Positions 11,550-22,770 of a stretch of DNA of 64,000 bases are shown here, in pieces; the first letter of the stretch is position 1, and each line of letters opens with the position of its first letter. Under the pieces are notes generated by a model, which saw only the letters and a program-made list of their open reading frames with translations, made no database searches and had not been told where the DNA came from. Location of the stretch: assembly GCA_009809945.1 (NCBI GenBank), contig WTPW01000957.1, positions 20,516 through 84,515 on the forward strand, read 5' to 3'. This stretch comes from Gigaspora margarita. Its lineage: Eukaryota; Glomeromycota; Glomeromycetes; Diversisporales; Gigasporaceae. Position numbers and translations under genes: made by a program.

Positions 11550-11877
11550 ATGTCAAAAAAAATACAACCAATTGCTGTTACGCTTGTAGAACCTGGTATT
11601 ATTGACAAAAACTATTACTATGGACCTTTTTCACGATTTTGGTGGCGAGAAAATACTATAAATAATAATAATAAATTTCTTTTATTTCCAATTCCGTTGG
11701 ATCGTTGGATGTAGTTGGTTTATGGTAATAAATAATAGTTATAATACAATGTTGGCAGTGATTTGTAAATATTAAACATTTACTGTTATTTTTTGTAGAG
11801 TGTACGGTATTTCATTTAATAAAGTATCTAGGTCTCTGAAGTTTGGACATTCGAAAACTAGATATAAGCATATATAA
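11550..11877 (+). CDS. Possible small two-exon protein of unknown function
   Basis: An ATG at 11550 in a favourable A-rich context opens a 54-codon frame beginning MSKKIQPIAVTLVEPGI with an aromatic stretch (SRFWWREN) and ending at TAG 11712. The TAG overlaps a GT at 11711, and a pyrimidine-rich acceptor ending TTTTGTAG at 11798 keeps phase, adding about 26 residues to TAA at 11875. Without splicing the product is 54 aa. The composition is unlike random AT-rich frames, and the small size and aromatic run are reminiscent of accessory subunits of mitochondrial complexes, but I see no specific match. Gene status and the splice are both uncertain. Confidence 0.3.
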
Positions 11878-13573
11878 ATTGCAAATCTAAATCTAATGGA
11901 GTCAAAAAAAAAATATGAAGGTATTCATTAACTCGTTAGAACGAAAATTGTAGAATTGAAATATAAAAGATGACACAATGCATTTATTATTTTGCTGAAG
12001 AAATGTTAGCGAAATTGAGGTTGAAAGGATGAATATAAGAATATATGGTATTTGCTAATTATAACAAGTCTATTACAGAATCGGATTCATTATTAAAATT
12101 CACTGAATTATGAAAAAATCAATATAGGTATTTGGCACTTCAAAAAACTTATTCATGAAGTTTTGAAATTTTAGTTACCAAATTATGTATTAATTAATCA
12201 ATGATAAGTTCGAAAAATAGTTGAACTTCTGACTAATATTAATAGCATGTCTATATTTTCTACCAGTTAACCCAATTTACATATATCAGTTGACATTGGA
12301 ATTATATATAATGTCAAATTCTGAGGTATCTCATAAATTTGCCACATTGGGGTCTTATTAGATTTGTTCACTACAAAAATTGGTTCTGCTATTTTTTTTT
12401 TTTGGCATCAGAAGGAGGGAATTGACCTTATTAGTCATGTAATGGCTATGACAGCCACAATTAAAACCTCCCTTCAAAATAAAAAAATTTATGATATCAT
12501 ATGACGAATAAAATTAAAATAAACCACCATGATACTTAGTTCTTTTTTTTATTCATACATTCTCTGAATACAAATTATTACGAATACAAGATTACAATTT
12601 TTTTTGATATTAAATTTTCTAAACTCGGGCTTATACTTGAAAGAACTGTATAGAAAATACATGGTAAGGAAATATAATCCATCTAACCAATTCAAAAAAA
12701 AATTTTTATTATAAGTCGGGTAACTAAGAAAATATAACACAAAATATAAAAAATTCGATATAAAATATCTGCAAATCATAGTTTTAACTATAAAAAAAAT
12801 CCTCTTACTAACTATTGAAGGCTTGTCTCTTTCCAATGCATGCTTGACCATATTGTTAAAAACAAGATCAATAAGCAAAATATTTTTGCCGTGGGTAAAA
12901 CTACAAAGAAAAAAAAACAATATTTACATACACGAAAAGCTAATTAGTTCTGAAGATCAAACAGGACAAGTTGAAGTGGTAGCGCATGCATTATAGTAAT
13001 TCAAGAGAATGCAACACAGAGGTACAGAACGCATATTAGGCTGGCTGTGCTAGTCTGATTTCTCTGATTTTTCAATGCTCGAATAAATATTGAAGCAAAA
13101 ATCAGTAAAGTTATATAAGTTTTGAGTAATATANGCATTATANTNGGAAGAAATTGCTAATAGTCTTACTTGACTTGGTCATAATAAATCTACGATCCGT
13201 CTATATTGAACGTGCTCAATAACGAGACAAGGCTAACTTTTTTTTATATAGCATTAAACGTTGAGTTTTGTGCTATGATTTTGTACTACCAAAATGCGAG
13301 TGTTTTTAATTTTTTGTACTCCATTTCTCTTTAGATGTTCGGGTATAATGTGATTTCTTAAAGGATTGTCCCCCAATTTCTTATATAAAATTAGTGCCGA
13401 TCATTGCCGGATCAGCAATTAACTTCTTTCGCTTGTTCTTCTAAAGCTTGCTTTTTATGACCCGAGTTGCATATAGACTGTTTTCTCCCCGCAGCACCAG
13501 AAACATTCTCTCGGTCAATATTTCTATCTGGCCTCTTCCGCTTACGTGTTCTGCTTATACCTTGAGTCTTCTC
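11878..13573. other. Spacer; 3' flank of the minus-strand LINE
   Basis: Nothing convincing. A 123-codon minus frame (12549-12920) is rich in F, Y, K and N as expected of AT-rich DNA. Bases ~13236-13573 may be the LINE's 3' UTR: a T8 run at about 13239-13246 would be its poly-A side, but no clear tail or target duplication is visible. Several Ns at 13133-13145. Confidence 0.45.
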
Positions 13574-16500
13574 CTATTCGGTGACTAATTCACATCTTCT
13601 TTTCCAGATATACTGATAGAAACACTCCTGGAGTATAAAGATTAATCCTTCGAAAATACTTGCTGTCGCTCTTGGACTGGAAACTTTAGACTGTACTCTG
13701 TCAAAAGCTGATTTTTCCACCAAACCATGTACTAGATCTTGTAACATGTGTGACCGCTCAGCTTTGGATTCTTTGAAGACAAGTTTTTCCAGATCATATG
13801 GGTACAGCCCTTCCTTGTATGACTCTTTCAAGACCTTCCATACTGCGTTTGTACCCATATCTATCGCAACTTTCCAATCTTCCTCAAAAAAGGTACATTC
13901 TATTAAATGGTTTATACTTTCTTTTTCCTTGCTTTTACAGAGTATGCAGTTTGGAGAGGTGTACAAATCTGGTCTTCTGGTGTGCAACTCCTGAAGCGTT
14001 GGTAACAAATTCGCAAAACCCTTGACTCTTGTAGTAAGTAAGGCGCTTTTCCTGATTGATGTGCAATTCTGACCGCCCATTTCTTTAAATCTTGCCCAAC
14101 TGAAAGTCCATATGAGGTCACTTTCTGAGTTTTCACGGTTGTGACCTGGATTTTTCTTTGATAAGAGCCACTTTCCTTCTGCAAATTTACGTTTAAGCTC
14201 TACAATGAATTTCCTTATGGGCGTCTCTACCTGAATTCGATTCCATGTAAGAACTGAATTCCACCGTGTTTGCTTACTAATTGGCCAGATCCACAAATCA
14301 TCCAACAGAGTTGCTTCTTTTGCTAAATGGTCAGCAAACTCGTTCCATTTAACCCCTGCATGTGCCTTGACTTTACACATACTGATGTCAAGATCCTTAC
14401 TGTCTATAATTTCTACAATCTTATCCAGGATCGCTCTATTTTTGGCTTTCGAACTATCTTTAAAACTTCTATTTAGAAGCGCCCTATTAATTGAGTTTAT
14501 CGCTGCTTCGCTATCCATTTTGATAATCACCTTGAACTTTGATTTTGTTGTTAAAAGAGCACCTAAAATTGCGACTAACTCAGGCCTAGTTGATGATGGC
14601 CAGTATTCTATCCTAACCTTGCCTGTTGCTACTACACAATTCTCATCCTCCTCAACTTGTACCCAAGCTGCTCCCATCTTATCCTTTTCTGCTTTGACTT
14701 CCTGATACCATGAACCATCCATGTAAAAAACAAAACAAAAACCCTCCTTCTGCATATTAGCTCTTACTAAATCTATTAACATTTCCTCCAAACAACTACC
14801 TAATTCTAAATTTCTAATTAGTACTATCTCAATAGGTTCTATAAAAATTGCCTCTGCAATACAGCTTTCTGTACTTGCAATTCGTGGTAATGATCTCTTC
14901 TGTAAAACTATCGGTAACTCTATTATTCATTTTTGATCCCTTCTTACTACCCCTTCCAATCTACCTAAAATCTCCTTATTGTTAACTTTAATAGCACATC
15001 CATTTTCCTTATCTTCCCTCCTGATCGATAATTGACATTCTGAACATCTTTTGAGTAAAGACCCTTTGCTATGAACGTTCTCTACTAACCAGTGATCTAC
15101 TACGAGCCTTGCTTTCATTATTTTACTAACTCGACCTATGAGAAATTCCTCATTCAGGTAGTTTTCCTTCTTGTAAATAATCCAGTCTTTGAATCTTCCA
15201 TCACTTCTTAGCGGTTTTAATTTTGACACTAAAGCCATATTGTTTGGCTTTTCTGTTAAAAACATACCCTTTATCTTTCTAGATGATGGCTCGCAAACTA
15301 CTTTATCCTCGATATGTCTAAACCATTTAGCCTTAGGGCCCTTTGAACTTTTTTCTCGCAATCTCTTGAGTTGCTGCCACGTTATAAGCGTTGTTCCTTC
15401 ATAGGCTATCAACTGGTTCAGATAAAATATTTCTAAATCAAGATGACCTTTTAGGACTCGTTTGTCATCTCCACTCTCCAATAAATCTCTAATTGCTAGT
15501 GTGTCATCCGGACAGTACTTTTTGTTTACCTGCATTTGAAAATATAAATCGTACTCTTTGCATTTCTTGATAGTACTACAAATTATATTGTTTTTCCATA
15601 ATTTGAGTCTACTAGACTTGAACTCAACTGCGCGAGAGTCCTGTGCTAACCCTGCATCTAATGCCCCTTGGATGATTCTTAGCTCAATTAGCTTCTCAAG
15701 ATTATTACACCCATTCAATCGTTTGAAAAGAGTGGTAGCTTGTCTTGCCGTTAATACATCTGCTAAAAGCTTTATCCTAAAAACCCCACCATGTACTAGT
15801 AAACTATTCGGGGCTGTTTGTACTATGCCCAATTTCCTTTTCAAAAGCCTTAAAAAAGGTTGATGTATTCTTTCCAGTTCAGCTTCTGAACACACTGTTG
15901 CCTGCAGCATATATTCCAATTTTGGCAAGAGGACCTGATTGTTTATGTACACCAACTGACTTGCAGTTGTTTTCTTATTTTTAAGCTTTTGTATAAAAAG
16001 TCCTATTATCGCTTTAAGTTTCTTCTTTACACTCAAAACCTCACTTTTCCTGTGCAAGAAAACTCCCAAAAACTTGATATTACTCAGTCTGCGTTCAGCT
16101 ACTATTTCTGTACCACTGAAGTTTATCCATCTTTCCTTAAATGGGATTCTTGAGTTAATTACTGCCAGTTTGGACTTAGCCCCATTTATCTCAATATCAT
16201 TGAAATAGAAAAACTGATCCGCTAGTCTAACTATATCTTCTAATTGGTCTTTAGAACTCGCGATCCACGTAGTATCATCGGCATATGCCAGGACCGCCTG
16301 TCTTACTTCAATATTTGTTCCATACAGCCCATTTGAAGGAAAATCTGTAGCTCTTGCTGTATAGCCGAGTGAGGTATCGTTCTGAATTCTACACAACAAA
16401 GGATCATAGAAGATCCTCCACACAAGTGGCGAAATCACTTCGCCCTGATCTATGCCATCACCTGCACAGAACTCTTCTGTTAAGCCAAAATGTGTAATGA

Positions 16501-18800
16501 TTCGCATACGTCTATTTATAAACAGGTTAATAATAAATCTTTAAAAAACTTCCAGAATTTTGATTCTTTTTAGTGCGAGGCCCAGCATTTCTAAACTGAC
16601 AGAATCAAATGCTTTTTTCATGTCTTGAAAAAGTAGCCACATCTCACGACCCTTCTCTTCTGCCTCCTTGATAAGCGTACTTAACATGAATATTGGATCC
16701 TCCGTTGAGTCTTCTGGTAACCCAGCATAGTTTGGGCCCCTTAAAATATTTTGGTCTTTAATTATTCTACTTAACCGTTTTGTTAAAATTCTACTCACAC
16801 ACTTTTTAAATACATCTAACAGAGCTATTGGACAAACTTTATTTAGCTCAAAATTTCAGTCCTCCCCTTTAGGTATTGTGTATAATTGTGCTACCTTCCA
16901 TTTACTAGGAATGGTTCCTGAAAATAGACACAAGTTGGCAAAATTCGCAAAGATTATCTGGGTTTTTGTATTTGCTTGTATAATCAAAGGATAAACAATG
17001 TTCGATATCCCCGCTGCTGATTCCGCTTTAACCTCTTTTAACATGTTTTGCCATTCTTCTAGCTCCACCAATTCTAGGATTGTTTCGTACCAATTTTCCT
17101 GTACTTCTGTTATTGGACTATATACTGCTTTCCAATCTTCGGTCATACAATCTATCTTTGGGTGTCTTTCTCTGAACTGCCCTTTGAAGTGATCCTTTGT
17201 ATCTGATAAGACATCCACTGGAGCTACTGCGAGTCTGTATTCTAAATCTTCTTTAACTAGAACTCTGTCTAGCCTGATCTTATTAATTGGCTTTTCCAAT
17301 AAACTTGCTAACATCATCCTTTGTTCTTTTATAATCATCTCGCTTCGCCTCTTTATATACTTTTTGATTTCTTTTTCTTTTAGTTTCTGATTTTCCTCTG
17401 AAATTCTGTTCCCTATCACTTTCCACCAAAGAATTGCGCTTTCTATCCAATTCTGCAAAGAGGATAACTCAATCATACTAATGTTACATTCAGCTTGACG
17501 ATTTATTATCTTCAGTCTTTGGTTCCACTTTTCTACTAGCCAGATCTGCACACCTTGATTTGTTTTCCTAATCTCACTAATCAGCCGCCCCAAGCTCATA
17601 TATGCTTTAGATCTACGTTTCTTCCTATTTGAAACTAATTGCTTTTTTGGTGTTTTGACTACTTTATTTGGGAGTGTCCTTTCTCCGGATCTGATAATTG
17701 CCTTTTCTATTATATCCCAGATTTTATCAATCTGTTCGTTTCCATCAATCAATCCTTTTTTAACTTCTTTTGCATCTTGACTACAGAGGAATTTTGGGAC
17801 TTGCGTTTGTAACCACTTCCACAAACTTGACTTGTACTCATCCCAATTCTCTTTTGATGCCAACTCCAAATTCCAAACAAGCCTGGATGTCTGATTTTCT
17901 TCCAAAGCGCAATTCTTCATTTGACTAAAACTACTGCCCAATCTTAGCTGCACAAGAACCAAACTGTGGTCACTTCCTGTCACAGTCTCTATTTCTTCGA
18001 TCTCAGCTTTTACAATCCTATCATTCAAATTTTCTGATACCCAGATTTGATCAATCCGGGTTGCTATCGTCCCGTTTCTCCAAGTGAACTTTCTGCTTTC
18101 GCGGTTCCAGTATCTGTAAGTGTCTATAAAATTTTGTGATCTTAAAACTGTGTGCAGCCTCAACTTCTTACAGATTTTTGTACTGGGTTGTTTGTCCAAC
18201 GCTGGATTCACAATGTGATTGAAATCTCCCATTAGCACTATATGAAACTCTCTTTGCTGCTCCTCTATTTTCTTCTGTAATAACTCTGAGGCTTCATGTG
18301 CCATGTTTTCACCGTTTGGAGGTATATATACCATTATAACCAACAATTTTAAACCCTTTAAATAAAAATAAACTGCCAAAATGTTACTGTTTATTCTCTC
18401 GACTCTTCCAATATGTCTTTCTAAATCCTTATCTACTAATATTCCCACTCCTGAACCCTTATGTTTTCCAGATTCTGCACTCAACCAAAAACCCTTGTAA
18501 CCTGTTCTATCCTTTAAAAGAAACTTGGCCTCTCTTTCTTGTAAGTTTGTTACTGCTATTCCTATTATATTATACGCATCTTTGTCTGCAAAATGCAATA
18601 GGCAATCGAGTTTATGATTAAATGTTTTGAGGCCATTAATATTATGCGCTGCTATAGTGATATTTCTACTTGTGTTTTTTTCTCTCAAATCCCTTGTGTG
18701 TGCAGCACCTACTGGTGCTAGAGGCGCTGCCGCTCTCCTTGTTACAACTGGGGTGCCCGTTAGGAGTAATTTGGGGCTATTGCCCCTATATGCCTCCTTT
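13574..18800 (-). pseudogene. LINE ORF2: endonuclease, reverse transcriptase, RNase H with three in-frame stops
   Basis: Segments 18688-16856, 16798-16541, 16507-14927 and 14791-13574 lie in one frame, interrupted only by TGA (16856), TAA (16541) and TGA (14927). The endonuclease starts near 18660 with AAHNINGLKT and contains VYIPPNGE, MGDFNHIVN and a terminal GSDHSLV, including the catalytic Asn, Asp and His. RT motif A is FQDMKKAFDSVS (about 16600), motif B IDQGEVISPLVW (about 16450), motif C YADDTTW (about 16275). RNase H shows FYMDGS, STRPELVAI, KMDSEAAI and KAHAGVKWNEFADHLA, followed by a C-x2-C..H-x4-C knuckle near 13900. The first TGA sits where a Trp would be expected, so a TGG-to-TGA change is likely. 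The frame stays open upstream of 18688 and overlaps the end of ORF1. Three stops make this copy non-autonomous, but it is otherwise well preserved. Confidence 0.88.
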
Positions 18801-19215
18801 CAATGTTGTCCAATCTTTGCAAGATTTCTTTAAGTATACTATTGTTTGTCACATCATTAGTTACCATTTCGTTACAAATATGATTTTCTTTTCCTTCATA
18901 ATGCGTATTGTTACTCTTCCTTTTTGGTTCATACTTCTGATCTATAAATTTATGTAAACGATTTCCTTGTGACCAATTCGACATTGTAACTCTTTTTTTG
19001 TCTTTCTTTCTACTCAGAACATTCTCCACACACTTTTTGGGCTCCTTTATATTACTTGCCTCTGCATGTACTTCAATCTCCTGCATTCCTTGATTACGTA
19101 AATCTCTTCTTTTTACCCATTCTAATTTAGTATCATAGTACCATACTGTACTACTAAGTGTCTTGTTCAAATCCTCCTTAGATTCAAAGTAAATGCTCGC
19201 CGTTAATATATATAA
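18760..19215 (-). CDS. LINE ORF1 C-terminal fragment
   Basis: The open frame enters from about 19215 without an ATG and stops with TAA at 18760-18762. It is basic in the middle (KRRDLRNQ, SRKKDKKRVT) and ends in a short helical stretch (ILKEILQRLDNIERR) suited to a coiled coil. ORF1 proteins of LINEs bind the element's RNA; no CCHC knuckle is visible here. The frame differs from ORF2, and ORF2 sequence is open across the same bases, so either two overlapping ORFs or an ancestral single frame with an indel would fit. Confidence 0.55.
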   Translation of the reverse strand, partial: LYILTASIYFESKEDLNKTLSSTVWYYDTKLEWVKRRDLRNQGMQEIEVHAEASNIKEPKKCVENVLSRKKDKKRVTMSNWSQGNRLHKFIDQKYEPKRKSNNTHYEGKENHICNEMVTNDVTNNSILKEILQRLDNIERRHIGAIAPNYS

Positions 19216-19429
19216 ATCAAAGTATATAGTAGTTGTAATTTAATTAATAATTTTAGAAAGCTGATCTTTTTAAGCTGCTTTTAATTATTATCGAAGTTGC
19301 ATAAGAGCAACTTTTCTACGAATTTCTAGATAGAGTTTTTTGATCCTTGTATTAGTTTTTGAGTTATCTAGAGCTCGAAAATAATAGAAAAATCCGAGAA
19401 GGGGATCATCTAAAGCCATGTATCCACGT

Positions 19430-19740
19430 GACATTTTTGTGTAAATCAACCAACTGGAGTCGCGAAATTTTGTTTACATGGATCAGCCCGAAGGAGACAA
19501 AAAAAAATGCAACATAAAAACGGTAGTTCAAACCTGTCTTGGGCCATTAATAAAAAATGTCGGGAAGGCAATTTTACATATATGTTTGTTCTAACCCTAA
19601 TGATCATAATGCTAACTCTAAAATTTTAACTTAAATTTCAACAAATCACGTGAATATATGGCTTTAGCCATCCCCTATTTAAGGTTTACAGTTTTGATGT
19701 GGTTAGGGTTAGGCCACTCCAATTTAATTTTCTGTTTAAC
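19430..19740 (+). repeat. Interspersed repeat family A, copy 2 (left arm of inverted pair)
   Basis: Contains CGGGCTGATC-like, CAAACCTGTCTTGG and ATGTCGGGAAGGC motifs in the opposite order and strand to 21780-22080. Together the two arms flank the TIR element at 19803-21761. Confidence 0.65.
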
Positions 19741-19879
19741 ATAAAATAAGAGTAGCTTATGATAGTGGGGGGAGGGCGGAATACTTATTTTTGCGAGTGA
19801 TACAGTATAACCCCGCAATAGTCACATTCGCATTAGTCACAATCTCGCTATAGTTAGCTCAATTCTTCTTTTAACTATA

Positions 19880-20040
19880 CATCGGCAAATTTTATATATA
19901 GATATATATCGATTACTAACCGATAAGATATATATCGATACTCAATACCCCTATCGATTATTATCAATAGTGATAGTAATCGATATATATCCGGTTAATT
20001 GATATATATCGAATATGATATCAATTAATAATTATTATAT
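19880..20040. repeat. ATCGATATATATCGAT palindrome cluster, left
   Basis: Overlapping self-complementary stretches (TATATCGAT, CGATATATATC) are repeated for about 160 bp, mirrored by a similar cluster at about 21430-21630 inside the same TIR element. Confidence 0.7.
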
Positions 20041-20224
20041 TCACATAATCATGCTTTTTGCAAATTTTTAAACGTTTTACAGGTTTTCACAAGTTTTCGC
20101 AATTTAATATAAAATTTTATATTTTTTATTTATTATTATTATACATTATATTTTAAATTAAATATATGTTTTTACTCAATATTATATATTTTATTATATA
20201 TTAATATATATTTTTTACAATAAA

Positions 20225-21042
20225 NNNNNNNNNNNNNNNNNNNNNNNNNNNNNNNNNNNNNNNNNNNNNNNNNNNNNNNNNNNNNNNNNNNNNNNNNNNN
20301 NNNNNNNNNNNNNNNNNNNNNNNNNNNNNNNNNNNNNNNNNNNNNNNNNNNNNNNNNNNNNNNNNNNNNNNNNNNNNNNNNNNNNNNNNNNNNNNNNNNN
20401 NNNNNNNNNNNNNNNNNNNNNNNNNNNNNNNNNNNNNNNNNNNNNNNNNNNNNNNNNNNNNNNNNNNNNNNNNNNNNNNNNNNNNNNNNNNNNNNNNNNN
20501 NNNNNNNNNNNNNNNNNNNNNNNNNNNNNNNNNNNNNNNNNNNNNNNNNNNNNNNNNNNNNNNNNNNNNNNNNNNNNNNNNNNNNNNNNNNNNNNNNNNN
20601 NNNNNNNNNNNNNNNNNNNNNNNNNNNNNNNNNNNNNNNNNNNNNNNNNNNNNNNNNNNNNNNNNNNNNNNNNNNNNNNNNNNNNNNNNNNNNNNNNNNN
20701 NNNNNNNNNNNNNNNNNNNNNNNNNNNNNNNNNNNNNNNNNNNNNNNNNNNNNNNNNNNNNNNNNNNNNNNNNNNNNNNNNNNNNNNNNNNNNNNNNNNN
20801 NNNNNNNNNNNNNNNNNNNNNNNNNNNNNNNNNNNNNNNNNNNNNNNNNNNNNNNNNNNNNNNNNNNNNNNNNNNNNNNNNNNNNNNNNNNNNNNNNNNN
20901 NNNNNNNNNNNNNNNNNNNNNNNNNNNNNNNNNNNNNNNNNNNNNNNNNNNNNNNNNNNNNNNNNNNNNNNNNNNNNNNNNNNNNNNNNNNNNNNNNNNN
21001 NNNNNNNNNNNNNNNNNNNNNNNNNNNNNNNNNNNNNNNNNN
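20225..21042. other. Assembly gap (818 Ns)
   Basis: The gap is entered from palindromic AT-rich DNA on the left and leaves in mid-unit of a tandem repeat on the right, so collapse of that repeat is the likely cause. Reading frames drawn across it are meaningless. Confidence 0.95.
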
Positions 21043-21385
21043 AGAAGAGAAGCGAAGACAAAAAAAAACAAACGGATAAAAAAAATAAAAAAAAAATAAA
21101 AATAATGATAATCAAAGATGATCATTATTTTTATATGATGCACATGGATGCGCAACTGTGCGAAAATAAATAAACGAAAAATAAAAAAAAATAAAAATAA
21201 ATAAAAAAAAAACTGGCGAAGAGATGCGAAGAGATGTGAAGAGATGTGAAGAGAAGCGAAGAGAAGAGAAGCGAAGACAAAAAAAAACAAACGGATAAAA
21301 AAAATAAAAAAAATAATAATCAAAGATCATTATTTTTATATGATGCATGTGAATGCGCAACTGTGCGAAAATAAATAAAAAAAAA
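21043..21385. repeat. Tandem repeat, period about 221 bp
   Basis: The block AGAAGAGAAGCGAAGACAAA...GCGCAACTGTGCGAAAATAAAT occurs at 21043-21173 and again at about 21264-21378, separated by a GAAGAGATG-type microsatellite. The first unit abuts the gap, so more copies are expected in it. Confidence 0.8.
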
Positions 21386-21429
21386 TAAATAAATAAATAA
21401 AATAAATAAAAAAAAATTAAAATTATTAA

Positions 21430-21630
21430 CGATCTATTATAGCGATTAATATCCATTAATCGTTATATATCGTTTCAATAAGTACGATTAAAATCGATTA
21501 ATAGATATATAGCGATTTATATTTTATTTACGCTATATATCGATTATAGATACATATCGATATATAACTAGTTTATCGATATATATCGTTAATTTTTAAT
21601 CGATATATATCGATTAATTGTTATATATCG
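21430..21630. repeat. ATCGAT palindrome cluster, right
   Basis: Mirror counterpart of the cluster at 19880-20040, with repeated CGATATATATCG and TCGATTAAT units. Confidence 0.7.
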
Positions 21631-21779
21631 ATATGAATCTACATAAAAAATTTCCTGATGACTATACACTATATATAAATTCTTGCTCGCATTAATTACA
21701 ATCTCGCAATAGGCACATAGAATGTCTGATTGTGGCATGTGACTATTGCGGGATTATACTGTACAAGTCCAAGAAGGAA

Positions 21780-22080
21780 ATTCGACGTAAAAATAAACTA
21801 AGTCCATGAAATTAAAAAGTTGGGGTTAGAGCATTAGAGTTAGAGCCTATAGTAATAAATTAATTGGGGTTTATATGTAAAATTTCATTCCCGTCATTTT
21901 CAATTAGTGCCCCAAGACAGGTTTAAACATTCGTTTTCTTGTATTTTCTCTTTTTTTCATTTTTTTTGTTTTTCTTCGCTTTGCTCACGTGTCGGGCTGA
22001 TCTGGGATCATCACATTTTACGTTCTCTGATTGGTTAATTTCCTATTTTGGGTTTGTATCACTTGTACAAATAAGTGTAA
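21780..22080 (-). repeat. Interspersed repeat family A, copy 3 (right arm)
   Basis: Carries ATTCCCGTCATTTTCAATTAG, CCCAAGACAGGTTTAAAC and CGGGCTGATCTGG, the complement of motifs at 19430-19740. Diverged, with matches spread over about 250 bp. Confidence 0.65.
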
Positions 22081-22489
22081 GGGAGGGTATTAAAAAAATA
22101 CAAATAATAAAACATAGCAATTCTATTGGCTGTAAAAAATGTAAAAATGCTATGTATTTTTCAATAGAGAATCAAATTGGTTTGGTCTTATGATCAAGAA
22201 TGTCATCACAATATGCATTGTTTAATCATGATAGTACTAATGCGAAGTGATAGGAGATCACGTAATCAAAAGAAGAACACCCTTCGACTCAAAAATACTA
22301 TTATAATGCATGTGTTATCAGAAAATGGTGCAGAGGAAGGGGACGGCGGAAGGTCAATAACAAATAAGATTAGTATATGCCAATGGTATATACATGGAAT
22401 TAAAAATTGAAAGGTATCAAGTAAGTATAAGAATTGGGGATGATGTAGCCAGATCTGCAAGTGCTTCGCGCAGATAATACAAACCAAAA

Positions 22490-22770
22490 TCTGATTTTGT
22501 AAATAAACTAAGTGTGTGAGATAATAATTTAGAGTTAGGGCCTTAATGTTAGAAGCTATAGGTTATAATGGGGCTTACTATATGTAAGATTTCATTCTCA
22601 TCATTTTTAATTAGTGCACCAAGATCGATTTAATATTAGTTTTTGTATATTTTCATTTTTTTTTCTTTACATGTGTTTGGATTCTTCTTCGGGCTGATCT
22701 GAAATAGTCAAATATGCACTCTCTGATCGGCTATTTCCTCTCAAGGAGTTTATATCACTCAAGAAATAAG
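22490..22770 (-). repeat. Interspersed repeat family A, copy 4
   Basis: In the same orientation and order as copy 3 (AATAAACTAAGT, GGGGCTTA-TATATGTAA, TCATTCTCATCATTTT, TTCGGGCTGATCTG, CTCTGAT-GG), so copies 3 and 4 are tandem about 700 bp apart. Strongly diverged. Confidence 0.6.

Larger units (their letters stand above)
13574..19215 (-). mobile_element. 5'-truncated non-LTR retrotransposon (APE-RT-RNase H LINE)
   Basis: Reading on the minus strand from 19215 down: ORF1 remnant, apurinic-type endonuclease, reverse transcriptase, RNase H and zinc knuckle. The domain order matches I/Tad-type LINEs with C-terminal RNase H, and the C-terminal half is homologous to the LINE at 1-2886, though well diverged. 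The 5' end falls inside ORF1 with no ATG, as expected from incomplete reverse transcription. The 3' end is not sharply defined. Confidence 0.88.
19803..21761. mobile_element. Pogo/Tc1-mariner-like TIR element containing an assembly gap
   Basis: The left end starts CAGTATAACCCCGCAATAG and the right end is its complement; 22 of 23 terminal bases match. TA flanks both ends (19801-19802, 21762-21763). A second inward motif, CACAATCTCGC, is also inverted (about 19838 and 21700). The interior has long runs of ATCGATATATATCGAT-type palindromes on both sides, then a tandem repeat that enters the gap. About 1.96 kb as assembled, 818 bp of it unknown. No transposase can be read in the visible part, so it may be non-autonomous or have its gene in the gap. 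The pogo assignment rests on the CAGT end and TA duplication. Confidence 0.7.

Noticed and set aside
12549..12920. Minus-strand frame of 123 codons
   Set aside because: Composition dominated by F, Y, K, N and I as expected of AT-rich DNA; no domain or splice support.
20172..21323. Long minus-strand frames across the first gap
   Set aside because: They consist mostly of Ns plus F/L/I-rich translation of AT repeats; not genes.
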